Shown here in pieces: positions 46,831-57,639 of a stretch of 64,000 nucleotides of DNA. Both the position numbers and the translations under genes were made by a program. Source of the DNA: Zea mays (taxonomy: Eukaryota; Streptophyta; Magnoliopsida; Poales; Poaceae); contig NC_050097.1 in NCBI RefSeq assembly GCF_902167145.1, forward strand, positions 173,320,923-173,384,922. The letters run 5' to 3'. The notes below the pieces were generated by a model, which had not been told where the DNA came from, ran no database searches, and saw nothing but the letters and a program-made list of their open reading frames with translations. Each line of letters starts with the position of its first letter. Positions within the stretch are counted from its first letter, which is position 1.

Positions 46831-47771
46831 AGTACGACGCCAAAGCTGAGGCCCCATGAAGATCAGTAGGAGTAGACTGTAGAAAAACTCAAGAAACTTT
46901 TGAAATAGCTTTTGTAAATATGGCTAAACAGTTCTTAATGAATTTTGTTCATACCTTGTAATATGCTCTTAACCTTCCATTAATGTATGAGGTGCTTTGA
47001 TGTGGACGAAATTATCTTTTTGAGACGAAGGCGAAAAAACACCTTCCCTTCTTTTCGTACACACCGAAGCATAAAAAACAGCTTTTTCTTTTTGCCAAAG
47101 CTCTTCTTTTTGTACACAACGAAGTACAAAAGACAGTTTTTTCCTTTTTGCCGAAGAAACCACTTATGCTATGACGATGGTTATCCTACATATGCCTGGA
47201 TGAATGTTTATGAATGCAAATGTTATGATGTAATGTGGTGTGCAAATGAATGTCCAAACACATATCCGAAGCCATAATCACAACCGTTATTTCCTTAGAA
47301 ACAATCACATATCAGCGCTGACTTTTCGCTGTAAGCCTCCCTTAGGAGCTTCTTCGCCTTTTACTTTCGGCGGTATCAGCGTTGACTTTTCGCTGTAAGC
47401 CTCCCTTAGGAGCTTCTTCGCCTTTTACTTTCGGCGGTATCAGCGTTGACTTTTCGCTGTAAGCTCTGCATTCCCTTTGGAACGACTTTTGAGCAGAAAA
47501 CTTACACTGCGCTCCCTTTGGAGCGACTTCTTTAGTAGCTTCGTCGTGCTCCGCATCCCCTTAGGGACGGCTTTCGAGCTTCTTCCCTATTTCTTTTCGG
47601 CACTCGATGGTGCGTTCTCAGTTTTTACATTTACATATTTGGGGGATTTTGCTCTTATAGAGCTAAAAAAGGAAATTACATGTGATGGCCCCATTAAAAA
47701 CCTTTCTCCCCCTTCAGAAAGGAAAATGGTGCCATGAAAGAAAAATAAAAAATATAAAAAATTACATCGAG
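46831..47771. repeat. Convergent non-coding zone of C with 63-bp tandem repeats
   Basis: Two-and-a-half near-perfect 63-bp copies start at about 47329, 47392 and 47455 (unit includes GCTGTAAGCCTCCCTTAGGA and CTTTCGGCGGTATCAGCG). They lie between the antisense gene and the end of pol, as in A and B. No gene. Confidence 0.8.
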
Positions 47772-50700
47772 TTATACATAATATCGCCGAAGCTCATCCG
47801 CATTCCAAGATCTAGGAATGTCGTTGTCGTCCATATCCTTCAATCTGTATGAACCGGGTCTTGACGAAGATACTACCAAAAAAGGTCCCTCCCATTTCAA
47901 CTGCAACTTGCCCACTGTGTCTGGGTTAGCCACTCTCCGAAGCACCAAATGTCCTGGCTCAATATTCTTTAGCCGAACCTTTCTATCACGCCATTTGATT
48001 GTTTCGGCTTGATATTTATTGATGTTCTCCACAGCTTGAAGCCTGATCCCTTCTATAGCATCTTTTTCCACAGAATGATCAGCTTCAGAATCTGATTCTA
48101 CCGAAGCTACTACTCTTATTGATCCAGTTTTAGCTTCCTCTGGAGTTATTGCTTCGTCACCAAACAATAATTTGAATGGAGTAAAGCCTGTTGACCTTGA
48201 TGTTGTTGTGTTGTGGCTCCATACCACTTTGATTAATTGATCTGGCCACTTTCCCCTGGGTTGATTGAAGATTAACTTCATTATTCCTGTCATTATGATG
48301 CCATTGGCTCTTTCAACAAGTCCATTTGACTCCGGATGCCTGACTGATGCAAAATGGATCTTTGTGCCAATTTGATCACAGAATTCTCTGAAAGCTTCGG
48401 AGTCGAACTGTGTTCCATTATCTACAGTGATGGCCTTTGGTACTCCGAAACGACAAACAATATTCTGCCAGAAAAACTTTTGAATGGTGGCCGAAGTTAT
48501 TGTGGCTAAAGGCTTTGCCTCAATCCATTTAGAAAAATATTCCACAGCCACTACAACATATCTTAAGTTTCCTTGGGCCGGTGGTAACGGACCTAACAAG
48601 TCAAGGCCCCACCTTTGCAATGGCCAGATGGGTTGTATGAGCTGAGTTAGAGACGAAGGTTGTTTTTGATCTCTTGCACATTTCTGACAACCTTCGCACT
48701 TTCGAACTAATTCCGCTGCATCCGAAGCTGCCTTCGGCCAATAAAACCCTTGACGAAAAACTTTTCCAAGTAACGACCTAGATCCAATGTGAGATCCACA
48801 CAGGCCTGCATGTATTTCTTTCATCAATTCTATGCCTTCGGCTCTAGATAAACACTTGAGTAATGGAGCACAAACTCCATGCTTGTACAACTCCCCTTCT
48901 ATCATGACATATGGACGAGCTCTTGCCTCTATCCTCCTGTTATAAGCTTCGTCATCTGAAAGGAAGTTACCCTGAAGGTAAGAGATGATCTCAGTTCTCC
49001 AGTCTTCACTATAAACAGGAGATATATTGAGGACTGCTCTTTCAAGAAGTTCCACTGAAGGTGCTTTTATTGTTTCGAAGAACACATCCGAAGGTAAGGG
49101 CAGCCCCTGTGCTGCTGACTTAGCTAGCAAATCAGCATGCTCATTTTGTCCTCGAGGGATATTTTTGACAGAAAATCCTTCAAAGGAAGCTTCAATCCTT
49201 CGGACCGTGTCTAGATATTTTTCAAGCTTCGGATCTTTAGCCTTACAACTCTTGTCGATATGACCCGAAACAACCTGGGAATCAGTTTTAAGAATGGCCC
49301 TTCTGATTCCCATTGCTTTTAACTTCTGAAGGCCCAAAAGCAGGGCTTCGTACTCAGTAATATTGTTTGTACAACTAAAATCGAGTCTTGCCGCATAACA
49401 AGTTTTAACTTTGGATGGTGAGACCAACACAGCGGCTGCTCCTGCTCCGAAGGTTCCCCAAGACCCATCGCAAAACACTGTCCATACTTCAGCATCTTTA
49501 TTTGTTTCTTCATCCTGAGCCCCTGGCGTCCAGTCAGCAATGAAATCTGCCAACGCTTGAGACTGGATCGAAGATCTATGCACATAATCAATGCAAAATT
49601 CATTGAGCTCTGCAGCCTATTTTCCAATCCGTCCAGTAGCTTCTCTATTTCTCATAATATCCTTCAACGGTTGCGAAGAAGGAACAACAATATTGTATGC
49701 TTGAAAGTAATGCCGAAGCTTCCTGGATGCCATCAAAACAGCATATAACACCTTCTCCAATTCTGTATAGTTTTTCTTCGATAAACTAAGAACCTCAGAT
49801 ACAAAATATACTGGGACCTGCTTCTTGACTTGGCCATCAAGCTTCTCCTGGACAAGTGCTGCACTTACCGCTGAGTGCGAAGCTGCCACATATAATAACA
49901 AAGGAGCCCCTGGTGTTGGTGGAGTTAATGTTGTTAAATCTATCAAATATTGCTTCAGTTCCTCGAAGGCTTTTTGTTGGCTTGGTCCCCATTGAAAGAC
50001 TTCGGCTGATTTCAGCACTTCGAAGAATGGTAAATTTCTCTCTGCTGATCTGGATATGAATCTATTGAGAGATGTCAGCCTCCCTGTCAGTCTTTGGGCC
50101 CCCTTTTTGTATTTGGTGGCTCCATTCGAAGTATAGCTTCAATTTTACTTGGATTAGCTTCAATTCCCTTTGTTGAAACCAAGCATCCAAGAAATTTCCC
50201 CTTCTTTACTCTGAAGACACATTTTTCTGGATTCAGCTTTAGACCAGCTTGTCTAAAACTGGCGAAGGTCTCCTGCAAATCAGCAATGTGATTTTCTTGT
50301 TTCGTGCTTTTTACAATGATATCATCAACATAAGTTAGCACATTTCTGCCTATCTGAGACTGAAGAACCTTCGCAGTCATTCTGCTGAAACTTCCTCCAG
50401 CGTTCTTGAGCCCCTCAGGCATCCGAAGGTAACAATATGTTCCACTAGGGGTTATGAAACTGGTCTTCGACTCATCCTCCTTCTTCATCCAAATTTGATG
50501 ATAGCCTGAATAACAATCTAGAAGACTCATAAGTTCTGACGAAGCTGCTGCATCAACTAAGGAGTCTATCCTTGGCAATGGGAATTCGTCCTTCGGACAG
50601 GCCTTGTTGAGATCCGTAAAATCGATACACATTCGCCATTTGCCATTGGCCTTTTTTACCATAACAGTGTTAGCTAGCCATTCTGGGTACTTTACTTCTC

Positions 50701-51724
50701 TGATAACTCCTGCACTGAGGAGTCTTTTGACTTCATTCCGAGCTCCTTCGGCCTTGTCTTCAGACATTTTCCGAAGCCTCTGCTTTCTGGGTCTGAAGAA
50801 TGGGTCAACATTGAGTGAGTGTTCAATAACATCCCTGTTAACTCCGCAAAGATCATTGGCTGACCATGCAAAAACATCTTTGTTGTTGAACAAAAACCTT
50901 ATCAAGGTTTTCTCCTGTTCTTCGGATAATTGGGAGCCCAACAGCACCTTCTGCTCTGCTATGTCCTCACATAAAAGCATGGGCTTCGGCTGATCTGCCG
51001 AAGCTGCTTTCTCCCTGCTGAATTTGTACTGTTCACAAGCTTCAGCTCCATCTATATTATGGATTGCTTTTGAGTCAGTCCAGTTTCCCTCGGCCCTTCT
51101 GGCAGCTTCCTGACTTCCATGAATAGCAATGGGTCCTTGATCCGAAGGTATCTTCATGCAAAGGTAAGCAGGATGAAGAATTGCTTCGAAAGCATTGAGG
51201 GTGCCACGACCAATAATTGCATTGTAAGGGTATTCCATGTCAACAATGTCAAACACAACTTGCTCAGTTCTGGTGTTGTTGATGAATCCGAAGGTCACTG
51301 GCATGGTGATTTTGCCTAGTGCTACAATCTGTCTTCCTCCGAAGCCACAGAGAGGGTGCGTAGCATCATGAATCTTATCTTCTGGCTCTTGCATTTGTCT
51401 GAAGGCCTTAGCAAATATAATATCAGCTGCACTGCCTATATCAACCAAAACATTGTGGACCAGAAACCCTTTGATAACGCAAGAAATAACCATAGCATCG
51501 TTATGAGGAAAATCCTTGAGCTGAAGGTCCTCTTGGGAGAAGGTGATTGGAATGTGGGACCATCTTGACTTGATGAAGGGTCCCTGCACTCCAACATGTT
51601 GTACCCTTCTCTGCGCCTCTTTCTTCTGCTTTTTGTTGGTTGGTTCTGAGCACGAACCACCTGTTATCGGGAGCACCAGCTTCGGGGCCGAAGCAGCTCC
51701 AACTTGATCGTTAATCGAAGCCAT
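47772..51724 (-). pseudogene. protease-pol of element C, two lesions, no gag
   Basis: The ATG at 51724-51722 (MASINDQVGAAS) lies just behind the PBS. Protease: NVLVDIGSAADIIFAKAF, with DIG where B has DTG, so the active site may be altered. RT: CIDFTDLNKACPKDEFPLPR, LLDCYSGYHQIWMKKED, FSRMTAKVLQSQIGRN and LTYVDDIIVKS (YVDD). RNase H: VFCDGSWGTFGAGAAAVLV, NNITEYEALLLGL. Integrase: CGSHIGSR, FYWPKA and CEGCQKCARDQ; WGLDLLGPLPPAQGN, ITVDNGTQFDSEAF and HPESNGLVERANG; the C-terminus is RRYYV. A one-base deletion in an A run near 50104-50110 and a TAG at 49617-49619 (where RT-family copies have TGG) break the frame. Stop TAA 47772-47774. Confidence 0.9.
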
Positions 51725-51767
51725 CAGCTCAAAAAGTGGAAGTGAGTTGACCAGAGGTGGGCGCCAA

Positions 51768-52363
51768 TGTTGGGGACTTGTTCTCAAATGCTATGAATCA
51801 AGAACAAGGCAACATAAAATGTTAAATGTTAATGCCCTTCGTCCAACGAAGCATTATTCCCTTAAGGTTTAATGAACTTTGGACGAAGGTTAAAGACAAT
51901 ATGATTACGAAGGTTAAATCTTCGTAATTGAATTCTAATAGATTGAATAAAGTAATATAAAATATGAAGCGTCAAAGGTGAATAAATTATAAATGAACAA
52001 CATTACTTTCATATTGTATCTATTTAATATATTTAAGCATTGGATACAGTAATACCTCTGCCTTGGCAAAAGGTTGATTCCCGAATGGTGCGATCACTAT
52101 TACAGGAATGCGTGAACAGTAAAGGAATGTCGTTCACTATTTATAGACACGGGACACAGCCTGTGAGGAATTACAATTATGCCCCTCATAAGGGATTACA
52201 ACAGCGACTCAAACATTTATGGACTAAAAGGTCATTCTACTTTTATGTCGGTTTGTAATTCCGAAGCTTCATGAAGAGGAACCTTCGGTCATCACATGCG
52301 GACAGCTTCAGCCGAAGCTGTTTCTTCCTACCAGACCTTCGGCGACGAAGCATAGTCCCAACA
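51768..52363 (-). repeat. 5' LTR of element C
   Basis: Same length and, by eye, same sequence as 42882-43477. TATA box at 52145-52138 (minus). Confidence 0.95.
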
Positions 52364-52418
52364 TATAGGTATAGTGATAGCAAAATACAGCCTTATTTGA
52401 ATGATTGATGAATTGCAG

Positions 52419-52556
52419 GGTTCAGCGTCACATGCTCATGGATCGGAGGGTGGTGTCAACGTCCAAGACTTCCTCGTCCATGGTGCTGGAGGGAGTGGCC
52501 ACCTTCCTGGTGGCGGAGGAGGGAGTGGCCAAAACTCCCACAGCCCGCCGGAGTGA
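52419..52556 (+). CDS. Last exon of the E transposase gene
   Basis: Follows acceptor TGAATTGCAG; starts GSASHAHGSEGG, glycine/serine/histidine-rich, ends SPPE then TGA at 52554-52556. It is in phase with the exon ending at 42826. Element C lies inside the intervening intron (42827-52418), enlarging it by about 9.5 kb. Confidence 0.55.
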   Translation, partial: GSASHAHGSEGGVNVQDFLVHGAGGSGHLPGGGGGSGQNSHSPPE

Positions 52557-52828
52557 GGAGTGAGGAGTGAGTAGTGAGTAGCTTATGGACTTATGGACTC
52601 TAGACTTATGGACTAGAGTTTTGTGAATTGTGTATTTGAATGGACAATGGACTTATGGACTTATGGACTCTAGACTTATTTGAATGGACTATGGACTATT
52701 TATGTATATGTGAATGTGTTTTGTGAATTATGTATTAGGCTTGTGAATCTGTATATGTGAATTGTGATATTGTGTATATTGCTGTGAATTATTAATAGGT
52801 GCAGAAAAATCTGTTTTGGGGGGGAACC

Positions 52829-53168
52829 ATCAATTTTCGTCGGCCTCGGTGGTGGCCGACGAAAATATGTTCCCAGGCTATTTTCGTCGGCCACCACCGA
52901 GGCCGACGAAAATAGCCTGGCACATATTTTCGTCGGCCCTCACCGAGGCTGACGAAAATAGCCTGGCACGTATTTTCGTCGGCCATCACCGGGCCGACGA
53001 AAATAGTCAGTCGACCATTGATTTTCGTCGGCCTTGGTAAAGCCGACGAAAATAGGTTATTTTCGTCGGTACCGACGAAAATAGGTGCCTATTTTCGTCG
53101 AACTTATTTTCGGTGGCTATTTTCGTACTCTATTTTCGTCGGTTTAGGCTTATTTTTGTGGGTTTTTG
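52829..53168. repeat. Right subterminal repeats of E
   Basis: About fifteen copies of TTTTCGTCGG or its complement in both orientations, denser than on the left, several arranged as back-to-back pairs (GGCCGACGAAAATATGT...ATTTTCGTCGGCC). Confidence 0.85.
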
Positions 53169-53199
53169 GCCCACGAAAATTTAGGCGTTTCCTGTAGTG

Positions 53200-53585
53200 A
53201 GAGTGTGAGAGCGGGCGAGGAGGAGCGGCACAGAGAGGAGACGAGCGTGCGCTCGATGAAAATAGAGCGGGTGCAGTAGGAGATCGCCCACACGTGGGGG
53301 ACAAGGCACGGCGCACGCAGGACTCGGCCACCACGTGTCCTGGCGAGTGCCACTTGGCCAGTGCGGTCAACCGATGTTCAAACGCGAAAATGACAAGGAA
53401 GGAGGGCGCTACGGGCATTGGTCATTATAGTAAAATTGCTCCCCGCTCCACCGGCTACAAGTTTTCTATAGCGCTTGGGCTGATTAGCAGGATGGTTAAG
53501 GAGTCAATGACCTTCATAAACTAGTATGCCACTATTATTGTTTTCCAGAGAAAACCGATGTCAGGCCTTGTCAAAACATGTCATA
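53200..53585. other. Flank between CACTA E and copia K
   Basis: GC-rich to about 53430, with CACGTG-like motifs (CCCACACGTGGGGG near 53288, CCACCACGTGTCC near 53329); reads like a promoter or 5' region on the minus strand. No gene recognised. Confidence 0.35.
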
Positions 53586-54898
53586 TGAAAGGGAATTAGG
53601 CTTACACCTAGTCCCTAATTAATTTTGGTGGTTGAATTGCCCAACACAAATAATTGGACTAACTAGTTTGCCCAAGTGTATAGACTATACAGGTGTAAAA
53701 GGTTCACACTCAGCCAATAAAAAGATCAAGTTTTAGATTCAACAAAAGAGCAAAGGGCCAACCGAAGGCACCTCTGGTCTGGCGCACCGGACTGTCCGGT
53801 GTGCCACCGGACAGTGTCCGGTGCACCAGAGGACTCCAACTCAAACTTGCCACCTTCGGGAATTTCCAGAGGCACTCGCGCTATAATTCACCGGACTGTC
53901 CGGTGTACACCGGACAGTGTCCGGTGCGCCAAGGAAGAGCGGTCTCAGGAACTCGCCAGCTTCGGGAAACTCCAACGGCTAGTCCGCTATAATTCACCGG
54001 ACTGTCCGGTGTGCACCGGACTGTCCGGTGCAACTCCGGAGCAACGGCTAGTCGGCGCCAACGGCTACCTGCGGCGCATTAAATGCGCGCGCAGCGCGCG
54101 CAGAAGTCAGGCGCGCCCATACTGGCACACCGGACAGCAAACAGTACCTGTCCGGTGTGCACCGGACACCCAGGCGGGCCCACAAGTCAGAAGCTCCAAC
54201 GGTCAGAATCCAACGGCAGTAATGACGTGGCAGGGGGCACCGGACTGTCCGGTGTGCACCGGACTGTCCGGTGCGCCATCAAGCAGACAGCCTCCCAACG
54301 GCCACTTTTTGTGGTTGGGGCTATAAATACCCCAACCACCCCACCATTCATTGCATCCAAGTTTTCCACTTCCCAACTACTACATGAGCTCTAGCATTCA
54401 ATTCTAGACACACCCAAGAGATCAAATCCTCTCCAATTCCACTCAAGCCTTTTAGTGACTAGTGAGAGAGATTTGCCGTGTTCTTTTGAGCTCTTGCGCT
54501 TGGATCGCTTTCTTTCTTTCTCACTTGCTCTTGTGATCAAAACTCAATTGTAACCAAGGCAAGAGGCACCAATTGTGTGGTGGCCCTTGCGGGGAAGTTT
54601 TGTTCCCGTTTTGATTGAGAAGAAGAAAAGCTCACTCGATCTGTGGATCGTTTGAGAGAGGGAAGGGTTGAAAGAGACCCGGCCTTTGTGGCCTCCTCAA
54701 CGGGGAGTAGGTTTGCAAGAACCGAACCTCGGTAAAACAAATCTCCGTGTCTCACTTGCTTATTCGCTTGGGATTTGTTTTGCGCCCTCTCTCGCGGACT
54801 TGTTTATATTTCTAACGCTAACCCGGCTTGTAGTTGTGTTTATATTTGTAAATTTCAGTTTCGCCCTATTCACCCCCCCCCCCTCTAGGCGACTATCA
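53586..54898 (+). repeat. 5' LTR of element K
   Basis: 1313 bp. Starts TGAAAGGGAATTAGGC and ends GGCGACTATCA. Repeated ACCGGACTGTCCGGTG motifs. TATAAATA at 54322-54329. Confidence 0.95.
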
Positions 54899-54900
54899 AT

Positions 54901-54912
54901 TGGTATCAGAGC
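54901..54912 (+). promoter_or_regulatory. Primer binding site of element K
   Basis: TGGTATCAGAGC, complementary to the 3' end of plant initiator tRNA-Met, two bases after the LTR. Confidence 0.9.
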
Positions 54913-54946
54913 CCGGTGCTTCATTAGAGCCTAACCGCTCGAAGTG

Positions 54947-57639
54947 ATGTCGGGAGATCACGCCAAGAAGGAGATGGAGACCGGCGACAAGCCCACTACA
55001 AGCCAAGGGAGCACTTCATCGGAAGAGTCCCGCACCAAGAGGAAGGAGAAGAAGAAGGACTCCTCCAAACGGAAGGAGAAAAGATCTTCTTCCTCACACC
55101 ACAAAGAGAAGAAGGAAAAATCTTCTTCCCACAAGTCGCATCGGAAAGGTGACAAGCACAAGAGGATGAGGAAGGTGGTCTACTACGAGACCGACACTTC
55201 ATCAACATCGACCTCCGACTCCGATGCGCCCTCCGTAACTTCTAAACGCCAAGAGCGTAAGAAGTTTAGTAAGATCCCCTTACACTATCCTCGTACATCT
55301 AGACATACTCCATTACTTTCCGTTCCAATAGGCAAACCGCCAACCTTTGACGGTGAAGATTATGCTAGGTGGAGTGATTTAATGAAATTTCATCTAATCT
55401 CACTCCACAAAAGTATATGGAATGTTGTTGAGTTTGGAGCACAGGTACCATCCGTAGGGGATGAGGATTATGATGAGGACGAGGTGGCCCAAATCGAGCA
55501 CTTCAACTCTCAAGCTACAACCATACTCCTTGCCTCTCTAAGCAAGGAGGAGTACAATAAGGTGCAAGGATTGAAGAATGCAAAGGAGATTTGGGACCTA
55601 CTCAAGACCGCGCACGAAGGTGATGAACTCACCAAGATTACCAAGCGGGAAACGGTCGAGGGGGAGCTCGGTCGCTTCCGTCTTCACCAAGGGGAGGAGC
55701 CACAAGATATGTACAACCGGCTCAAGACTTTGGTGAACCAAGTGCGCAACCTTGGGAGCAAGAAGTGGGATGACCACGAGGTGGTTAAGGTTATTCTTAG
55801 ATCACTCATTTTTCTTAACCCCACTCAAGTTCAATTAATTCGTGGTAATCCTAGATATACTCAAATGACCCCCGAGGAAGTTATCGGGAATTTTGTGAGC
55901 TTTGAATGCATGATCAAAGGCTCCAAGAAGATCAACGAGCTTGATGAACCCTCCACGTCCGAGGCACAACCGGTGGCATTTAAGGCGACGGAGGAGAAGA
56001 AGGAGGAGTCTACACCAAGTAGACAACCAATTGATGCCTCCAAACTCGACAATAAGGAGATGGCTTTAATCATCAAAAGCTTTCGCCAAATCCTCAAGCA
56101 ACGGAAGGGGAAGGATTACAAATCCCGTTCCAAGAAGGTTTGCTACAAGTGTGGTAAGCCCGGTCATTTTATAGCTAAATGTCCATTATCAAGTGACAGT
56201 GACAGGGGCGACGACAAGAAGGGGAGAAGAAAGGAGAAGAAGAGGTACTACAAGAAGAAGGCGGCGATGCCCATGTTTGTCGGGAGTGGGATTCCGACGA
56301 AAGCTCAAGCGACTCCTCCGACGACGAGGACGCCGCCAACATCGCCGTCACCAAGGGACTTCTCTTCCCCAACGTCGGCCACAAGTGTCTCATGGCAAAG
56401 GACGGCAAAAAGAAGGTAAAATCAAGATCCTCCACTAAATATGAAACCTCTAGTGATGATAATGCTAGTGATGAGGAAGATAGTTTGCGTTCCCTTTTTG
56501 CCAACCTTAACATAGCTCAAAAAGAAAAATTAAATGAACTAGTCAGCGCTATTCATGAAAAGGATGACCTTTTGGATTCCCAAGAGGATTGTCTAATTAA
56601 AGAAAACAAGAAACATGTTAAGGTTAAAAAGGCTTATACTCTTGAAATTGAGAAATGTGAAAAGTTATCTAGTGAGCTAAGCACTTGTCGTGAGATGATT
56701 GACAACCTTAGGAATAAAAATGCTAGTTTAAATGCTAAGGTTGATTCTCATGTTTGCATTGATTCAACTTTCAATCCTAGAGATAATAATGATGATTTGC
56801 TTGCTAGGATTGAAGAATTGAACATTTCCCTTGCTAGCCTTAAAATGGAAAATGAAAATTTAATTGCTAAGGCTAAAGATTTTGATGTTTGCAAAATCAC
56901 AATTTCCGATCTTAGAGATAAAAATGATATTCTTCATGCTAAGATTGTTGAACTTAATTCTTGCAAACCATCTACATCTACCATTGAGCATGTCACTATT
57001 TGCACTAGATGTAGAGATATTGATGTTAATGCTATTCATGATCATATGGCTTTAATTAAACAACAAAATGATCATATAGCAAAACTAGATGCTAAAATTG
57101 CCGAGCACAACTTAGAAAATGAGAAATTTAAATTTGCTCGTAGCATGCTTTATAATGGGAGACGCCCGGGCATCAAGGATGGCATTGGCTTCCAAAGGGG
57201 AGACAATGTCAAACTTAGTGCCCCTCCTAAAAGATTGTCTAATTTTGTTAAGGGCAAGGCTCCCATGCCTCAGGATAACGAGGGTTACATTTTATACCCT
57301 GCCGGTTATCCCGAAAGCAAAATTAGGAGAATTCATTCTAGAAAGTCTCACTCTGGACCTAATCATGCTTTTATATATAAGGGTGAGACATCAAGCTCTA
57401 GGCAACCAACCCATGCTAAGTTGCCTAGAAAGAAAACTCCTAGTGCATCAAATGATCATAACATTTCATTTAAAACTTTTGATGCATCTTATGTTTTAAC
57501 TAACAAATTCGGCAAGGTAGTTGCCAAATATGTTGGGGGCAAGCACAAGGGCTCCAAGACTTGTGTTTGGGTACCCAAAGTTCTTGTGTCTAATGCCAAA
57601 GGACCCAAAACCATTTGGGTACCTAAAGTCAAGAACTAA
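54947..57639 (+). pseudogene. gag of element K (one frameshift)
   Basis: ATG 54947 (MSGDHAKKEMETGD) is the first after the PBS. Lysine/serine-rich N-terminus, then PPTFDGEDYARWSDLMKFHL and IWDLLKTAHEGDELTKITKR of the copia gag domain, and a perfect CCHC zinc knuckle CYKCGKPGHFIAKC (near 56142). Just after KRYYKKK the frame shifts by a one-base deletion near 56260. The shifted frame (56263-57639) continues with EWDSDESSSDSSDDED and GLLFPNVGHKCLMAKD, a long coiled coil and a basic tail, ending TAA 57637-57639. The extended C-terminal coiled coil is usual for this lineage. Confidence 0.88.

Larger units (their letters stand above)
42882..52363 (-). mobile_element. Gypsy element C: pol-only, with antisense gene; inserted in E
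   Basis: Complete 9482-bp element on the minus strand: 5' LTR 51768-52363, PBS 51756-51766, protease-pol 51724-47772, tandem repeats, antisense gene on the plus strand (43930-46830), PPT, 3' LTR 42882-43477. TSD TATAG at 42877-42881 and 52364-52368. The LTRs are both 596 bp and I see no difference between them. There is no gag: only about 40 bases lie between the PBS and the pol start. It lies in the last intron of the E transposase gene. Confidence 0.95.
38639..53199 (+). mobile_element. CACTA transposon E; hosts gypsy element C
   Basis: The terminal inverted repeats (38639-38668 and 53170-53199) are 30 bp and identical by eye, starting CACTACAGGAAACGCC. The 3-bp TSD AGA is at 38636-38638 and 53200-53202. 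Subterminal arrays of TTTTCGTCGGCC and its complement flank both ends. Without C (9482 bp plus a 5-bp duplication) the element is about 5.1 kb. It encodes a tnp2 transposase exon and Transposase_24-like exons. Confidence 0.95.
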
